The notes under the pieces are model-generated. The model was given only the letters and a program-made list of their open reading frames with translations. It did not search any database and was not told the DNA's origin. Of a stretch of DNA of 62,629 nt, positions 8,801-17,051 are shown piece after piece; position 1 is the stretch's first letter, and the number at the start of each line of letters is the position of its first letter. Origin of the DNA: an uncultured Pseudomonadota bacterium (lineage in GTDB: Bacteria; Myxococcota_A; UBA796; SXON01); NCBI GenBank assembly GCA_903921785.1, contig CAIXRH010000116.1, forward strand, positions 1 to 62,629, read 5' to 3'. The position numbers and the translations under genes are program-made.

Positions 8801-9879
8801 TGGCCGGAAACAGCTTCGGACGCCGCTTCGTGGTCACCACCTTCGGAGAGAGCCACGGCCCGGCGCTCGGCGTGGTGATCGACGGTGTGCCCCCCGGCCT
8901 CGCGCTCGATCTCGACGGCATCGCCGCCGACCTCGCCCGACGCCGACCCGGGCAGGGTCCCCTCACCACCCCCCGGCGGGAGGAGGACGCGGCCGAGCTG
9001 CTCAGCGGGGTGTTCGAGGGGCGCACGCTCGGAACCCCGATCGCCTTCCTCTTCCACAACCACGACGCCCGCTCGGAGCCTTACGCGGCACTCCAGGACG
9101 TGTATCGACCGTCGCACGCCGACTACACCTGGGAAGCACGCTTCGGCGTTCGCGACTGGCGGGGCGGGGGCCGGGCCAGCGCCCGCGAGACCGTGGGGCG
9201 CGTCGCCGCCGGTGCAGTGGCGAGGCAGGTCCTCTCCGGAGCTGGCATCGAAGTCGTCGCCTGGGTGGACCGGGTCGCCGATGTATCGGCATGTGTCGAT
9301 CCGCAGAACGTCACCCGCGCGTCGGTCGACGCCTTCGCGGTGCGTTGCCCGGATTCCGCCGCCGCACCGAAGATGGAAGCCGAGATCCTCGATGCACGGT
9401 CCGCGGGTGACACGGTGGGGGGGGTCATCCGGTGTGTCGCTCGCGGGGTCCCTCCCGGGCTCGGCAGCCCGGTGTTCGACAAGCTCGAAGCCGACCTCGC
9501 CAAGGCGATGCTCTCGCTCCCCGCCGCCAAGGGATTTGAGTCCGGGAGCGGGTACGCCGGCACCCGGCTGCGCGGCAGCGCCCACAACGACGCGTTCATC
9601 CCCGGACCCGACGGTCGCCCGCGCACCTCGACCAATCGGTCCGGCGGCGTACAGGGCGGGATCACCAACGGGATGCCCGTGGAGTTCAGCGTCGCGTTCA
9701 AGCCGGTGGCGACGATCTTCTCCGAGCAGGACACGGTGAACCGCGCCAACGAAGCGGTGAAGCTGGCGCCCAAGGGGCGACATGACCCGTGTGTGCTGCC
9801 CCGGGCCGTGGCCCTGGTGGAGGCGATGGCGTGCCTGGTGATCGTCGATCATTGGCTGGATCGCCTACAGACGCCGTGA
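8800..9879 (+). CDS. aroC: Chorismate synthase
   Basis: 359 residues, the usual length. It converts 5-enolpyruvylshikimate-3-phosphate to chorismate using reduced FMN, the last step of the shikimate pathway. Family signatures are GNSFGRRFVVTTFGESHG at the N-terminus, the RRRPGQG loop, the DWRGGGRASARET motif and a C-terminal GRHDPCVLPRAV. It is coupled to the preceding small gene by a TGATG overlap; no other aro gene is present. Codons around 9280-9300 are unusually AT-rich because a TGTATC-type repeat lies inside the gene, where it encodes the ADVSACVD segment. Confidence 0.95.
   Translation: MAGNSFGRRFVVTTFGESHGPALGVVIDGVPPGLALDLDGIAADLARRRPGQGPLTTPRREEDAAELLSGVFEGRTLGTPIAFLFHNHDARSEPYAALQDVYRPSHADYTWEARFGVRDWRGGGRASARETVGRVAAGAVARQVLSGAGIEVVAWVDRVADVSACVDPQNVTRASVDAFAVRCPDSAAAPKMEAEILDARSAGDTVGGVIRCVARGVPPGLGSPVFDKLEADLAKAMLSLPAAKGFESGSGYAGTRLRGSAHNDAFIPGPDGRPRTSTNRSGGVQGGITNGMPVEFSVAFKPVATIFSEQDTVNRANEAVKLAPKGRHDPCVLPRAVALVEAMACLVIVDHWLDRLQTP
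9282..9297 (+). repeat. TGTATC-type hexamer pair inside aroC
   Basis: TGTATC at 9282 and TGTGTC at 9292, 10 bases apart, in frame inside aroC. A third single TGTATC lies at 9101. One of several similar clusters in the window. Confidence 0.5.
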
Positions 9880-9882
9880 ACC

Positions 9883-9940
9883 GCGGGGAGCCCCGCTCGA
9901 CAACCCCCTCCTCGTGCCTACAGCTGGGCTCCAGCCCGGC
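9883..9940. other. Two short hairpins between aroC and tldD
   Basis: GCGGGG/CCCCGC (9883-9896) is an exact inverted repeat, and GCTGGGCT/AGCCCGGC (9923-9940) is near-exact. The second ends just before the tldD start region. No T-run follows, so they may slow transcription or structure the RNA rather than act as classical terminators. Confidence 0.3.
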
Positions 9941-9952
9941 TAAGAGGACCCC

Positions 9953-11365
9953 GTGACCCACTTCTCCACCTTTGGCATCGACGCGGCCTTGTGCCGGCGT
10001 GTGCTGTCCGTCGCGCTCGGGCGCGGGGCCGACGACGCAGACCTCTACTTCGAACACTCCGGCAGCACCTCCGTCGCCTTGTCCGACGGCAAGGTGAACC
10101 GCGCCAGCACCCATGTCGACCTCGGGGTCGGCGTGCGCGTCGTGGTCGGCGACCAGGTCGGGTACGCCTACACCGAGGAGCTCACCGAGGCCTCGATGGT
10201 GGAGGCCGCCCGGGTGGCCGCGGAGATCGCGGCGGGCAACAAGCATGTGTCGCCGGTGGCCCTCACCGAGCGCCGCCTGGCAGACCGGTACCACGCCGAC
10301 ATTCCTTGGGAAGGGGTCGACCTCGAGACCCGGGTCCGGCTCGTGCGCGACTGGGAGCAGCGTGCGTTCGCACGCGACTCGCGGATCATCCGGGTGGAGA
10401 CCTCCCTGGGGGACAGCTTCCGGCACGTGCTGGTCGTCCGGCCCGACGGGCGGATGGTCTACGACTACCAGCCGATGACGCGCGGCTGGGTGGTGTGCAC
10501 CGGCAAGGACGGCGACAAACGAGAGTCTTCCAGCGCGAACCTGGCGCAGCGCGCCGGCCTCGAATTCTACGACGAAGCGCGTGTATCGCGCATGTGTCAC
10601 AAGGCAGTCGACGACACCCTGCTGCTCTTCGAAGCCGCGCCCGCGCCCTCGGGGGAGATGACGGTGGTCCTCGGCGCAGGTTCGTCCGGCATCCTCTTGC
10701 ACGAGGCGATCGGGCACGGCCTGGAGGCCGACTTCAACCGCAAGGGCATCAGCATCTTCGCCGATCGGGTCGGCCAGCGCATCGCCCCCAAGGGGGTGAC
10801 GGTGGTCGATGACGGCACGATCCCCAACGCCCGCGGCACCATCAACAACGACGACGAGGGCAATGAGGCCCAGCGCACCGTACTGGTGGAAGACGGCATC
10901 CTCCGTGGCTTCCTCCACGACGAGATCAGCGCCCGCCACTACGGGGTGTCCCCCACCGGCTCGGGCCGGCGGGAGAGCTTCCGCCACGTGGTGCTGCCCC
11001 GCATGCGCAGCACCTACATGGAGAGCGGCACCCACAGCCCCGAGGAGATCATCGGCAGCGTCTCCCGCGGCATCTACTGTGCAGACTTCGCGAACGGCCA
11101 GGTGCAGATCGGCGCCGGCGACTTCGCCTTCTACGTGCGCCGCGGCTACCTCATCGAGGACGGGAAGCTCACCCGTCCCATCAAGGACGTGAACTTGATC
11201 GGAAACGGCCCCGACGTGCTCGCCACCATCGAGATGGTCGGCAACGACCTGAAGATCGACGAAGGCGGGTGGACCTGCGGCAAGGACGGGCAGAGCGTCC
11301 CGGTGAGCCAGGGCATGCCCACCGTGAAGGTGTCGAAGCTCTCCGTCGGGGGGGCCTCCGCATGA
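9953..11365 (+). CDS. tldD: TldD metalloprotease subunit
   Basis: 470 residues. TldD is the zinc-bearing half of the TldD/TldE (PmbA) heterodimeric protease that degrades unfolded peptides and matures some RiPPs. The HExxxH zinc motif is at H250, E251 and H255 (LHEAIGHGLEADF), followed by the conserved GTINNDDEG stretch and a C-terminal GNGPDVLATIEMVGND. It starts at GTG 9953, with TA exactly 10 bases before it and a purine-rich AAGAGGA between. The stop overlaps the start of pmbA (ATGA), as expected for obligate partners. A TGTATC/TGTGTC repeat pair lies in frame at 10582-10598. Confidence 0.93.
   Translation: MTHFSTFGIDAALCRRVLSVALGRGADDADLYFEHSGSTSVALSDGKVNRASTHVDLGVGVRVVVGDQVGYAYTEELTEASMVEAARVAAEIAAGNKHVSPVALTERRLADRYHADIPWEGVDLETRVRLVRDWEQRAFARDSRIIRVETSLGDSFRHVLVVRPDGRMVYDYQPMTRGWVVCTGKDGDKRESSSANLAQRAGLEFYDEARVSRMCHKAVDDTLLLFEAAPAPSGEMTVVLGAGSSGILLHEAIGHGLEADFNRKGISIFADRVGQRIAPKGVTVVDDGTIPNARGTINNDDEGNEAQRTVLVEDGILRGFLHDEISARHYGVSPTGSGRRESFRHVVLPRMRSTYMESGTHSPEEIIGSVSRGIYCADFANGQVQIGAGDFAFYVRRGYLIEDGKLTRPIKDVNLIGNGPDVLATIEMVGNDLKIDEGGWTCGKDGQSVPVSQGMPTVKVSKLSVGGASA
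10582..10598 (+). repeat. TGTATC-type hexamer pair inside tldD
   Basis: TGTATC at 10582 and TGTGTC at 10593, 11 bases apart, in frame inside tldD and more AT-rich than the surrounding codons. Confidence 0.5.
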
Positions 11366-12687
11366 GCGACCTCCTCGACCTCGCCCAACAGACGATGGAA
11401 CGCGCCCGGCGGCTGGGCGCGAACGAAGCCACCGTGTCCGTCTCCCGGAGCAGCGAGCTCTCCCTGGTGCGTCGTGCCGGGAAGATCGAGCAGGCGACCA
11501 AGGCCACCAGCCGGTCGCTGTCCGTCTCGCTCCTCGTCGACGACCGCTTCTCGACCCACAGCTCCTCCGACCTCCGGCCCGACGCGCTGGAGGCGTTCCT
11601 GGTCCGGGCGATTGGCGCGACCCGCGTGCTCGAACCCGAGCCCGAACGCCGGCAGCCCGACGTGGCCCTGTGTGGCCGCGGCGTGTCCGAAGCCGAGCTC
11701 GACGCGGTGGACGCGTCCTTCCCCTCCCTCACCGTGGAAGATCGCCGCGCGGCTTCCGAGGCCCTCGAGGCCGCGGTGGACGCGCTCCCCGAGCGCAAGC
11801 AGGTGCTCAGCGCCACCATCTACGTCGGCGACTCGTCGGACTCCGGCGTGCGCGTGATGTCCAACGGGTTCTTCGGCGAACGCTCGGGCACCGGGTTCGG
11901 CGCCGGCGTGGAGATGACGCTGGAAGAGCCCGGCGGCCGCCGGCCCGAGGCCACCGCCTGGTACTCGGCGATGCACCGCGCCGACCTCCCCGGTCCGGAG
12001 GTGCTCGCGGCCGAGGCCTGGAAGAAGGCCGCCGAGCGGCTCGGCAGCAAGGCGATCGCCTCGGGGAAGTACCCGATGCTGCTCCAGAACCAGGTCGCCG
12101 GGCGCATCCTCGGCGTCCTTGGCGGCCCGCTCTCGGGCAGTGAGCTGCACCAGCAGCGGAGCTTCCTCGCCGGTCGGGTCGGAACCGCGATCGCGAATTC
12201 GGCGCTCACCCTCCGAGATGTGCCGAACCTCCGCCGCGGCCTCGGCTCCCGCCCCTGGGACGGCGATGGCCTGGTGGCCCGGGAGATGTCGGTCATCGAA
12301 GCCGGCGTCCTCCGGAACTACTACATCAACACCTACTACGGGCGAAAGCTCGGTGTCCCGGCCACCACGGGCGGGCGCAGCAACTGGGTGGTCACGCCGG
12401 GCACGCGAACCCCCGCCGAGATCCTCGCCGATGTGCCCTCCTGCATCGTGGTGACCGGGTTCCTCGGCGGCAACAGCAACGGCCTCACCGGCGACTTCAG
12501 CTTCGGGATCCAGGGCTTGCTCGTCGAGCGGGGCGAGGTCGTCGCCCACCTCTCCGAGATGAACGTCTCCGGAAACATCGAACAGGTGCTCGGCCGCATG
12601 GTCGAGCCCGCGTCGGACGTGTGGACGTGGTCCAGCACCCGCAGCCCGTCGCTGTTCTTCGACTCGATGCAGTTCTCGGGGAGCTGA
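11362..12687 (+). CDS. pmbA: PmbA/TldE protease subunit
   Basis: 441 residues, starting in an ATGA overlap with tldD. PmbA (TldE) lacks the zinc site and forms the substrate-enclosing heterodimer with TldD. Recognisable are the N-terminal EATVSVSRSSELSLVRRAGKIE segment, SNGFFGERSGT, LNQVAGRILGVLGGPLSG-like text near residue 245, RNYYINTYYGRKL, and the C-terminal GNSNGLTGDFSFGIQG that typifies the family. No HExxxH motif is present, as expected. No obvious RiPP precursor gene lies beside the pair. Confidence 0.92.
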   Translation: MSDLLDLAQQTMERARRLGANEATVSVSRSSELSLVRRAGKIEQATKATSRSLSVSLLVDDRFSTHSSSDLRPDALEAFLVRAIGATRVLEPEPERRQPDVALCGRGVSEAELDAVDASFPSLTVEDRRAASEALEAAVDALPERKQVLSATIYVGDSSDSGVRVMSNGFFGERSGTGFGAGVEMTLEEPGGRRPEATAWYSAMHRADLPGPEVLAAEAWKKAAERLGSKAIASGKYPMLLQNQVAGRILGVLGGPLSGSELHQQRSFLAGRVGTAIANSALTLRDVPNLRRGLGSRPWDGDGLVAREMSVIEAGVLRNYYINTYYGRKLGVPATTGGRSNWVVTPGTRTPAEILADVPSCIVVTGFLGGNSNGLTGDFSFGIQGLLVERGEVVAHLSEMNVSGNIEQVLGRMVEPASDVWTWSSTRSPSLFFDSMQFSGS

Positions 12688-12694
12688 GCCGCGC

Positions 12695-13621
12695 CTACGC
12701 CACCCGCGGCGCGCCCGTGGGCGGCGTGTGGCTCTCGGGCAGCAGGCTCGCGATGCGGGTGTGCGCCTGATCGACCGTGGCGGTCTTCCCCGGGTAGTCC
12801 CGCGGACGGAACGGAGCGCCGAAGGTGAGGGTGGCCCGCCCGGGGGTGAGGGCCGGCGCATCGCGAGGGAACATCCGCTCGCCGCCCACCTGGGCCAAGG
12901 GAAGCACCTCGACGCCCTCGATGAGCAGATAGCGGGCCGCGGCCCGAAGGAACGGCTGAAGGCGACCGTCGCGGGAACGGGTGCCCTCCGGGTAGAGCAG
13001 GACGAGGTACCCTTCGTCCATGAGCCGACCGCAGTCGGCCATGGTCTCAAAGGCCACGGCGGCGAGCTCCCGGGGCGTGAGCGTGTCCTGCTCCGACGCC
13101 ACCGCGCTGGACTGGGCAGTCTTCCTCGTGTTCAGTGCGATCGACGCCATGCGGCGCCAGGGGTCGGTGTAGACCTTGGGGCCAGCCACCGCGACCAGCC
13201 GGTCGGCCACCTCCGCGAAGCCGGCGCGCACCAGCACCGTGTCGGTGACCTGGGTGTCGGTGTAGGAGAGGTGGTTACAAAGCACCATCCGCCGCTGGCG
13301 CGGCTCGGCGAGGAAGGCCTCGAGGTGTTCGGCCCCGAAGACCTCGGACTCGGCGACCACCCGGTTCATGAACACCCGGGTGATGGCCCGGGAGAGCGGG
13401 TCGGCAGGGTGGAAGCGCCATGCGTCCCCGGCTGCGGCGAACGTCTCCCGCATACGGGTGATCGCACCGTCGTCCGTCTGGTCGAGGAGCGTTTGGAGCT
13501 CGCCGCGAAGCGACTCTCGCGCGGCGTCGGTGTCCTGGAGGTGCTGGGCGACCCACGCGGCAAGCCCGGTCCGGATCATCGGGGTGGAGAGCGACGCGAG
13601 GAGCTCGATCGACAGGTCCAT
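12695..13621 (-). CDS. 1-acylglycerol-3-phosphate O-acyltransferase-like (PlsC family)
   Basis: 308 residues. The acyltransferase block I NHLSYTD (Asn116, His117, Asp122) and block III YPEGTRSRDG are intact. The PLAQVGGERMFP segment fits block IV. The first 90 or so residues are an alpha-helical extension not typical of short PlsC enzymes, and no clear transmembrane helix is visible, so it may be a peripheral or specialised acyltransferase. It would transfer an acyl chain to a lysophospholipid or related acceptor. It is convergent with pmbA, 7 bases from its stop, and divergent from the DUF1704 gene. A TA lies 12 bases before its ATG. Confidence 0.8.
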   Translation of the reverse strand: MDLSIELLASLSTPMIRTGLAAWVAQHLQDTDAARESLRGELQTLLDQTDDGAITRMRETFAAAGDAWRFHPADPLSRAITRVFMNRVVAESEVFGAEHLEAFLAEPRQRRMVLCNHLSYTDTQVTDTVLVRAGFAEVADRLVAVAGPKVYTDPWRRMASIALNTRKTAQSSAVASEQDTLTPRELAAVAFETMADCGRLMDEGYLVLLYPEGTRSRDGRLQPFLRAAARYLLIEGVEVLPLAQVGGERMFPRDAPALTPGRATLTFGAPFRPRDYPGKTATVDQAHTRIASLLPESHTPPTGAPRVA

Positions 13622-13668
13622 GCACCGCGCCGATAGCCCGGCGGCCCCTCACCCGGCTACATCGACCC

Positions 13669-14706
13669 GTGCCCCTGCCCCCCGAGCTCCTCCGCGCCGA
13701 CCTCGCCCTCGACGCGGTGCAGCGTCGCCTCGACGCGTCCCACCACCTCAACCCCATGGACGAAGTGGAGGCGCGAGCCCGGTTCTTGAGGGGCGGCCCC
13801 GTCCGCTTCCGCTACCACCCGCTCCGGGATGCCGACGAGCTGCTCCGCGCCTGTGACGCGGTTCGTCCCCCCGAGCACCACCCGCTCGGCAGGGAGCTGG
13901 TCGACGCCACCGTGGAGCTCCGCCACGCGGTCCTCGCGCTCCGGGACCGCACCTCCGCCGCCTTCGACGCCCTGAACGCGGTGAGCGGCTGGTACGACGA
14001 GGTGGGGGTCCCGCCCGACTTTCAACCGGCCGTGCGCGCCCCGGACGACTCCGTCGTGCCGATCGAACAGGTGGCCCAGACCTTCCGGAACGTGCTCGCC
14101 GAGCGTGGCCTGAACCGGTGGACCGTGCGGCAGGACCCGGTGATGAGCGCCCGGGTGGTGGTCGATGCCCCGCGGGCCGAGGTGCGGCTCAACCCCCGCG
14201 CAACCATCTCCGAGACCGACCTCCGGGCGCTCGTCGCCCACGAGCTCGACGTACACGTGGCACGCGCAGAGGCGGGTCGCCGGCAGCCCCTGCGGCTCTT
14301 CGGAAACGGCCTCGCCGGCTCCCTGGCCACCGAGGAGGGGCTCGCGTTGCACGCCGAGGCCGCCGCCGCAGGGCTCCCAGCGGGCGCGGCGGACCGGCTG
14401 GCGCTGCTCGCGGCGGCGGCCCGGCGGGCGAAGGAGCAGGGGTTCACCGGGCTCTATCGGGGCCTGGAGCCGCTCATCGGCGCCAACGGCGCCTGGACCA
14501 CCTGCCTCCGCCTCAAACGCGGCCTCGCCGACCCCGAGGCCCCCGGCGTCTACGCCAAGGACCGGGTGTACTGGATCGGCTGGTGCACCGTGACCCGGTG
14601 GATCCAACAAGGCGGGGAACGCCGCTGGTTGGGCGTCGGCAAGGTGGGCACCCAACACCCCGTCGCTGCGTGGATCGCGGCCGGGTGGCTCAATCCACCT
14701 GGATGA
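13669..14706 (+). CDS. DUF1704 (MATCAP-like) metallopeptidase
   Basis: 345 residues from a GTG start. The zinc motif AHELDVHVAR (HExxxH) is followed about 27 residues later by LFGNGLAGSLATEEGLALHAE, the QEGLA-type motif that defines DUF1704 proteins. Eukaryotic members (MATCAP) remove C-terminal tyrosine from tubulin; bacterial substrates are unknown. The N-terminal half is helical and the C-terminus Trp/Gly-rich. No signal peptide is seen, so it is probably cytoplasmic. The last 17 bases overlap the convergent Nfu-type gene. A TA sits 9 bases before the GTG. Confidence 0.8.
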   Translation: MPLPPELLRADLALDAVQRRLDASHHLNPMDEVEARARFLRGGPVRFRYHPLRDADELLRACDAVRPPEHHPLGRELVDATVELRHAVLALRDRTSAAFDALNAVSGWYDEVGVPPDFQPAVRAPDDSVVPIEQVAQTFRNVLAERGLNRWTVRQDPVMSARVVVDAPRAEVRLNPRATISETDLRALVAHELDVHVARAEAGRRQPLRLFGNGLAGSLATEEGLALHAEAAAAGLPAGAADRLALLAAAARRAKEQGFTGLYRGLEPLIGANGAWTTCLRLKRGLADPEAPGVYAKDRVYWIGWCTVTRWIQQGGERRWLGVGKVGTQHPVAAWIAAGWLNPPG

Positions 14707-15349
14707 GGTTGCCGAACCCCGGGAGCTCCTCACGAAGCAGCGCTTCCACGCCCATCTTCATGGTCATCACCGAGCTCGGGCAGCTGGAGCAGCTGCCCAC
14801 GAGGCGCACGTAGACGTCGTTCTGCTCGATACGGAGGAGGGCGATGTCCCCGCCATCGCCCTGTAGCGCCGGGCGCACCATCTCGTCGAAGAGCTCCTGG
14901 ACCTGCTCCATCGAGAACGCCGCGGGGCCGACGGTGTCGGTGGGGGCCTCGACGACGGGCGGCGGGGCGTCCACCTCGAGGGCCGCGGACGGCGCCGCCA
15001 CCACCTCGGGCTCCTCGCCCTTCTTGGCCTTCTTCGCCTTGGCCTTCTTGGGGGCCGGCTCCACGGCCTCCGCCACCTCGACGGCCACGGGGGCCTGAAG
15101 AGCGGGCGCCGCTTCCACCGGAGCCGCCACGACGGGCTCCGGATCGGGCGCCACGACGACCGGCGGAGCGACAGGCGCGGTGGCGGGCGCGACAGGCGCG
15201 GTGGCGGGCGCGGCGGCCCGGGCCGCGGGAGGCTCGACCTTCACCGCCGGCTCCGAGCGCCATGCGGGCGGAGGAGGCGGCGCGGCGGCGGGCTTCACCT
15301 CGACCCCGAGCAGCCGCTTGATGCCGGACTTGAGCGTGCTACGAATCAT
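14690..15349 (-). CDS. NifU C-terminal (Nfu-type) Fe-S protein with long Ala/Pro linker
   Basis: 219 residues. The C-terminal 75 form an Nfu domain with the cluster-binding CSSC motif in GSCSSCPSSVMTMKMGVE, which transfers Fe-S clusters to target proteins. The N-terminus (MIRSTLKSGIKRLLGVE) is a short basic helix, followed by about 110 residues of Ala/Pro/Val linker with a Lys-rich KKAKAKKAKKGEE patch. Such a basic helix plus flexible linker is unusual for Nfu and could tether the protein to membrane, RNA or a partner. Its 3' end overlaps the convergent metallopeptidase gene by 17 bases. A TATACT -10-like sequence lies about 24 bases upstream. Confidence 0.85.
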   Translation of the reverse strand: MIRSTLKSGIKRLLGVEVKPAAAPPPPPAWRSEPAVKVEPPAARAAAPATAPVAPATAPVAPPVVVAPDPEPVVAAPVEAAPALQAPVAVEVAEAVEPAPKKAKAKKAKKGEEPEVVAAPSAALEVDAPPPVVEAPTDTVGPAAFSMEQVQELFDEMVRPALQGDGGDIALLRIEQNDVYVRLVGSCSSCPSSVMTMKMGVEALLREELPGFGNLIQVD

Positions 15350-15372
15350 CCGAACCCCGTTTCGTTCCGGCC

Positions 15373-15378
15373 AGTATA
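15373..15378 (-). promoter_or_regulatory. Putative -10 element (TATACT on minus strand) of the Nfu-type gene
   Basis: GGCTATACTGG on the minus strand, about 24 bases before the ATG at 15349. A related GGCTATACC occurs upstream of the helicase at 55301. No good -35 match is visible. Confidence 0.35.
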
Positions 15379-15488
15379 GCCACCGGCGGCGGGACGTCCG
15401 GTAAGCTGGTCCACCCGCCGGAGGTGATCGGCACCAACGGGGCCGGTCGGCGCGGAGCTTGATAGAGCGCGAAGAGCACGGGTCGCAG

Positions 15489-15881
15489 ATGTCCCTCCCC
15501 CACGTCCGCATCGTCGCCGCCGAAGTGGAGGTCAACGGTGCGTTCCTCATCACCCAGCGCCGCGCCGAGGCCGAGCTCCCCCTGATGTGGGAGTTCCCCG
15601 GCGGCCGCGTTCGGGACGACGAGAGCGACGGGGAGGCCCTCCGCCGCTCCCTCCGCGACCGCCTCGGCGTGGAGACGCAGGTCGGGCACCGGGTGCTCCA
15701 CGTCACCCACGCCTACAGCACCTACACCCTCGACATGGTGGTGTACCGCTGCGGCGTCGTGGGTACGCCCAAGCCGCTGCGTGTGGCCGATGTACGCTGG
15801 GTGCGTCCCGAGGCGTTCGGCGACTACACGTTCCCCGGCGCCGACCAACTGACGGTCGACAAGCTGCTGCGCGACACCTGA
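15489..15881 (+). CDS. NUDIX-fold protein with degenerate catalytic box
   Basis: 130 residues from the ATG at 15489; a TTG at 15459 is possible but less likely. The fold is MutT-like: HVRIVAAEVEVNGAFLITQRR, then MWEFPGGRV and a C-terminal helix. The NUDIX box should read G-x5-E-x7-RE-U-x-EE-x-GU. Here G-x5-E is present, but RExxEE is replaced by RSLRDR, so the three metal-binding glutamates are Ser, Asp and Arg. It may be inactive or a binding protein rather than an 8-oxo-dGTP or mismatch pyrophosphohydrolase. It is divergent from the Nfu-type gene. Confidence 0.75.
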   Translation: MSLPHVRIVAAEVEVNGAFLITQRRAEAELPLMWEFPGGRVRDDESDGEALRRSLRDRLGVETQVGHRVLHVTHAYSTYTLDMVVYRCGVVGTPKPLRVADVRWVRPEAFGDYTFPGADQLTVDKLLRDT

Positions 15882-15985
15882 TCGCCCGCGCCCATACGGA
15901 CCGGCCGTGACCACCGCTCGCCCGGCGAGGACGCTGCGCCGGGGGGGGCGGGCTGGCGAACCATACTCATCACGCACGGACCGTA

Positions 15986-17044
15986 TCAGGGGCTCGGCGG
16001 CGGAGATGGAGCGGGATCCGGCGTGGTGGGCGCGGCCGGCGCGGCAGCCGGCGGCTGCGTGCCCCCGTGGCTCCCCGGCGGGTTCTGCAAAACCCGCGGG
16101 AGCCGGCGCATGTCGCCCATCTCGGAGCGAGAAGGGTCGCCGGGGAACGACTCGACCAGCTTGCCCTTGCGAGCGAGGTCCATGTCGACGATGCGCAGCA
16201 GGTCGAAGGTGCTGTCCTCCGGACGCACGACCACGTAGATCCGGCGGTCACCGCGCCAATACCAGGCCTTCAGATCGTTGTCCCACTTGCCCTGACCGAA
16301 GCGGACCTTGAGGTTCTGCCGGAGGATGTAGGAGGCGGCGTCGCCCTCGACCCGCACCGACGCGCCATAGAGCCCGAATTCGGCCTCGAAGTCGAGGATG
16401 CAGACGACCGGCACCCCGAGGTACCGCGCGTTGTCGTCGATCATCCGGTTGTAATGACGCGCGTTGCCGTGGGTGTCGGTGAGGTGGCCATCCCGCAGGC
16501 CGGCGGTGGCGCCGCCGAACGCCACGCCCGCAAAACCCCCGTCGAGGTCGATGGCGGAAGGGACCGAGGTCGGCGGACCGGTGAACGTGAGCGTCCAGGT
16601 GGGCGCGAGGGTCTTTCCGGTGTGGAGCAGCGCGCCGACGGCCTGCTTGTCGAGCGTCGTGCTCGCGCAGCCCGCGAGACCCGCATCCCCGGCCCCCTTG
16701 GCGCGCGCCCGGACGGTGCCATCCAGGTTGAACGTCACCGTGACCGAAGCGGTGGCCCCGGGGGCGACGTTTGCCTTCGCCGCGCAGTCGGCGATGAGCG
16801 GCGCGCGGTAGCGCATCGTCAGATCGGCCTCCTCAAGGTCGGCGCGACGGTCCTTGTAGGTCTCCATCTCTCGGATGTAGGCCTCGGAGGCGGCCTGGCT
16901 GTCGTTGGTCGGGGCTTCGGGGTCCCCTCCCTCCAGCTCATCCCCAGGGCGGGCGAACGTGATGCCGTCCCCGATGGTGGTGACGAGCTCGGGCGGCGGG
17001 GTCCGCACATCCTTGGCGAGCGCCAGGGAAAGCATCAAAAGCAT
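15986..17044 (-). CDS. Exported hypothetical protein downstream of psd
   Basis: 352 residues from the ATG at 17044, which gives the signal peptide MLLMLSLALAKDV. The C-terminus is a Pro/Ala-rich tail. The middle has a segment resembling a TonB-like or secretin-type small domain (SVTVTFNLDGTVRARAKGAG) and a late WYWRGDRRIYVVVRPEDS region, but I assign no family. It begins 8 bases after the psd stop, so it is co-transcribed with phosphatidylserine decarboxylase and is probably a periplasmic or outer-membrane-associated protein. Function unknown. Confidence 0.65.
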   Translation of the reverse strand: MLLMLSLALAKDVRTPPPELVTTIGDGITFARPGDELEGGDPEAPTNDSQAASEAYIREMETYKDRRADLEEADLTMRYRAPLIADCAAKANVAPGATASVTVTFNLDGTVRARAKGAGDAGLAGCASTTLDKQAVGALLHTGKTLAPTWTLTFTGPPTSVPSAIDLDGGFAGVAFGGATAGLRDGHLTDTHGNARHYNRMIDDNARYLGVPVVCILDFEAEFGLYGASVRVEGDAASYILRQNLKVRFGQGKWDNDLKAWYWRGDRRIYVVVRPEDSTFDLLRIVDMDLARKGKLVESFPGDPSRSEMGDMRRLPRVLQNPPGSHGGTQPPAAAPAAPTTPDPAPSPPPSP

Positions 17045-17051
17045 GGAAGCC

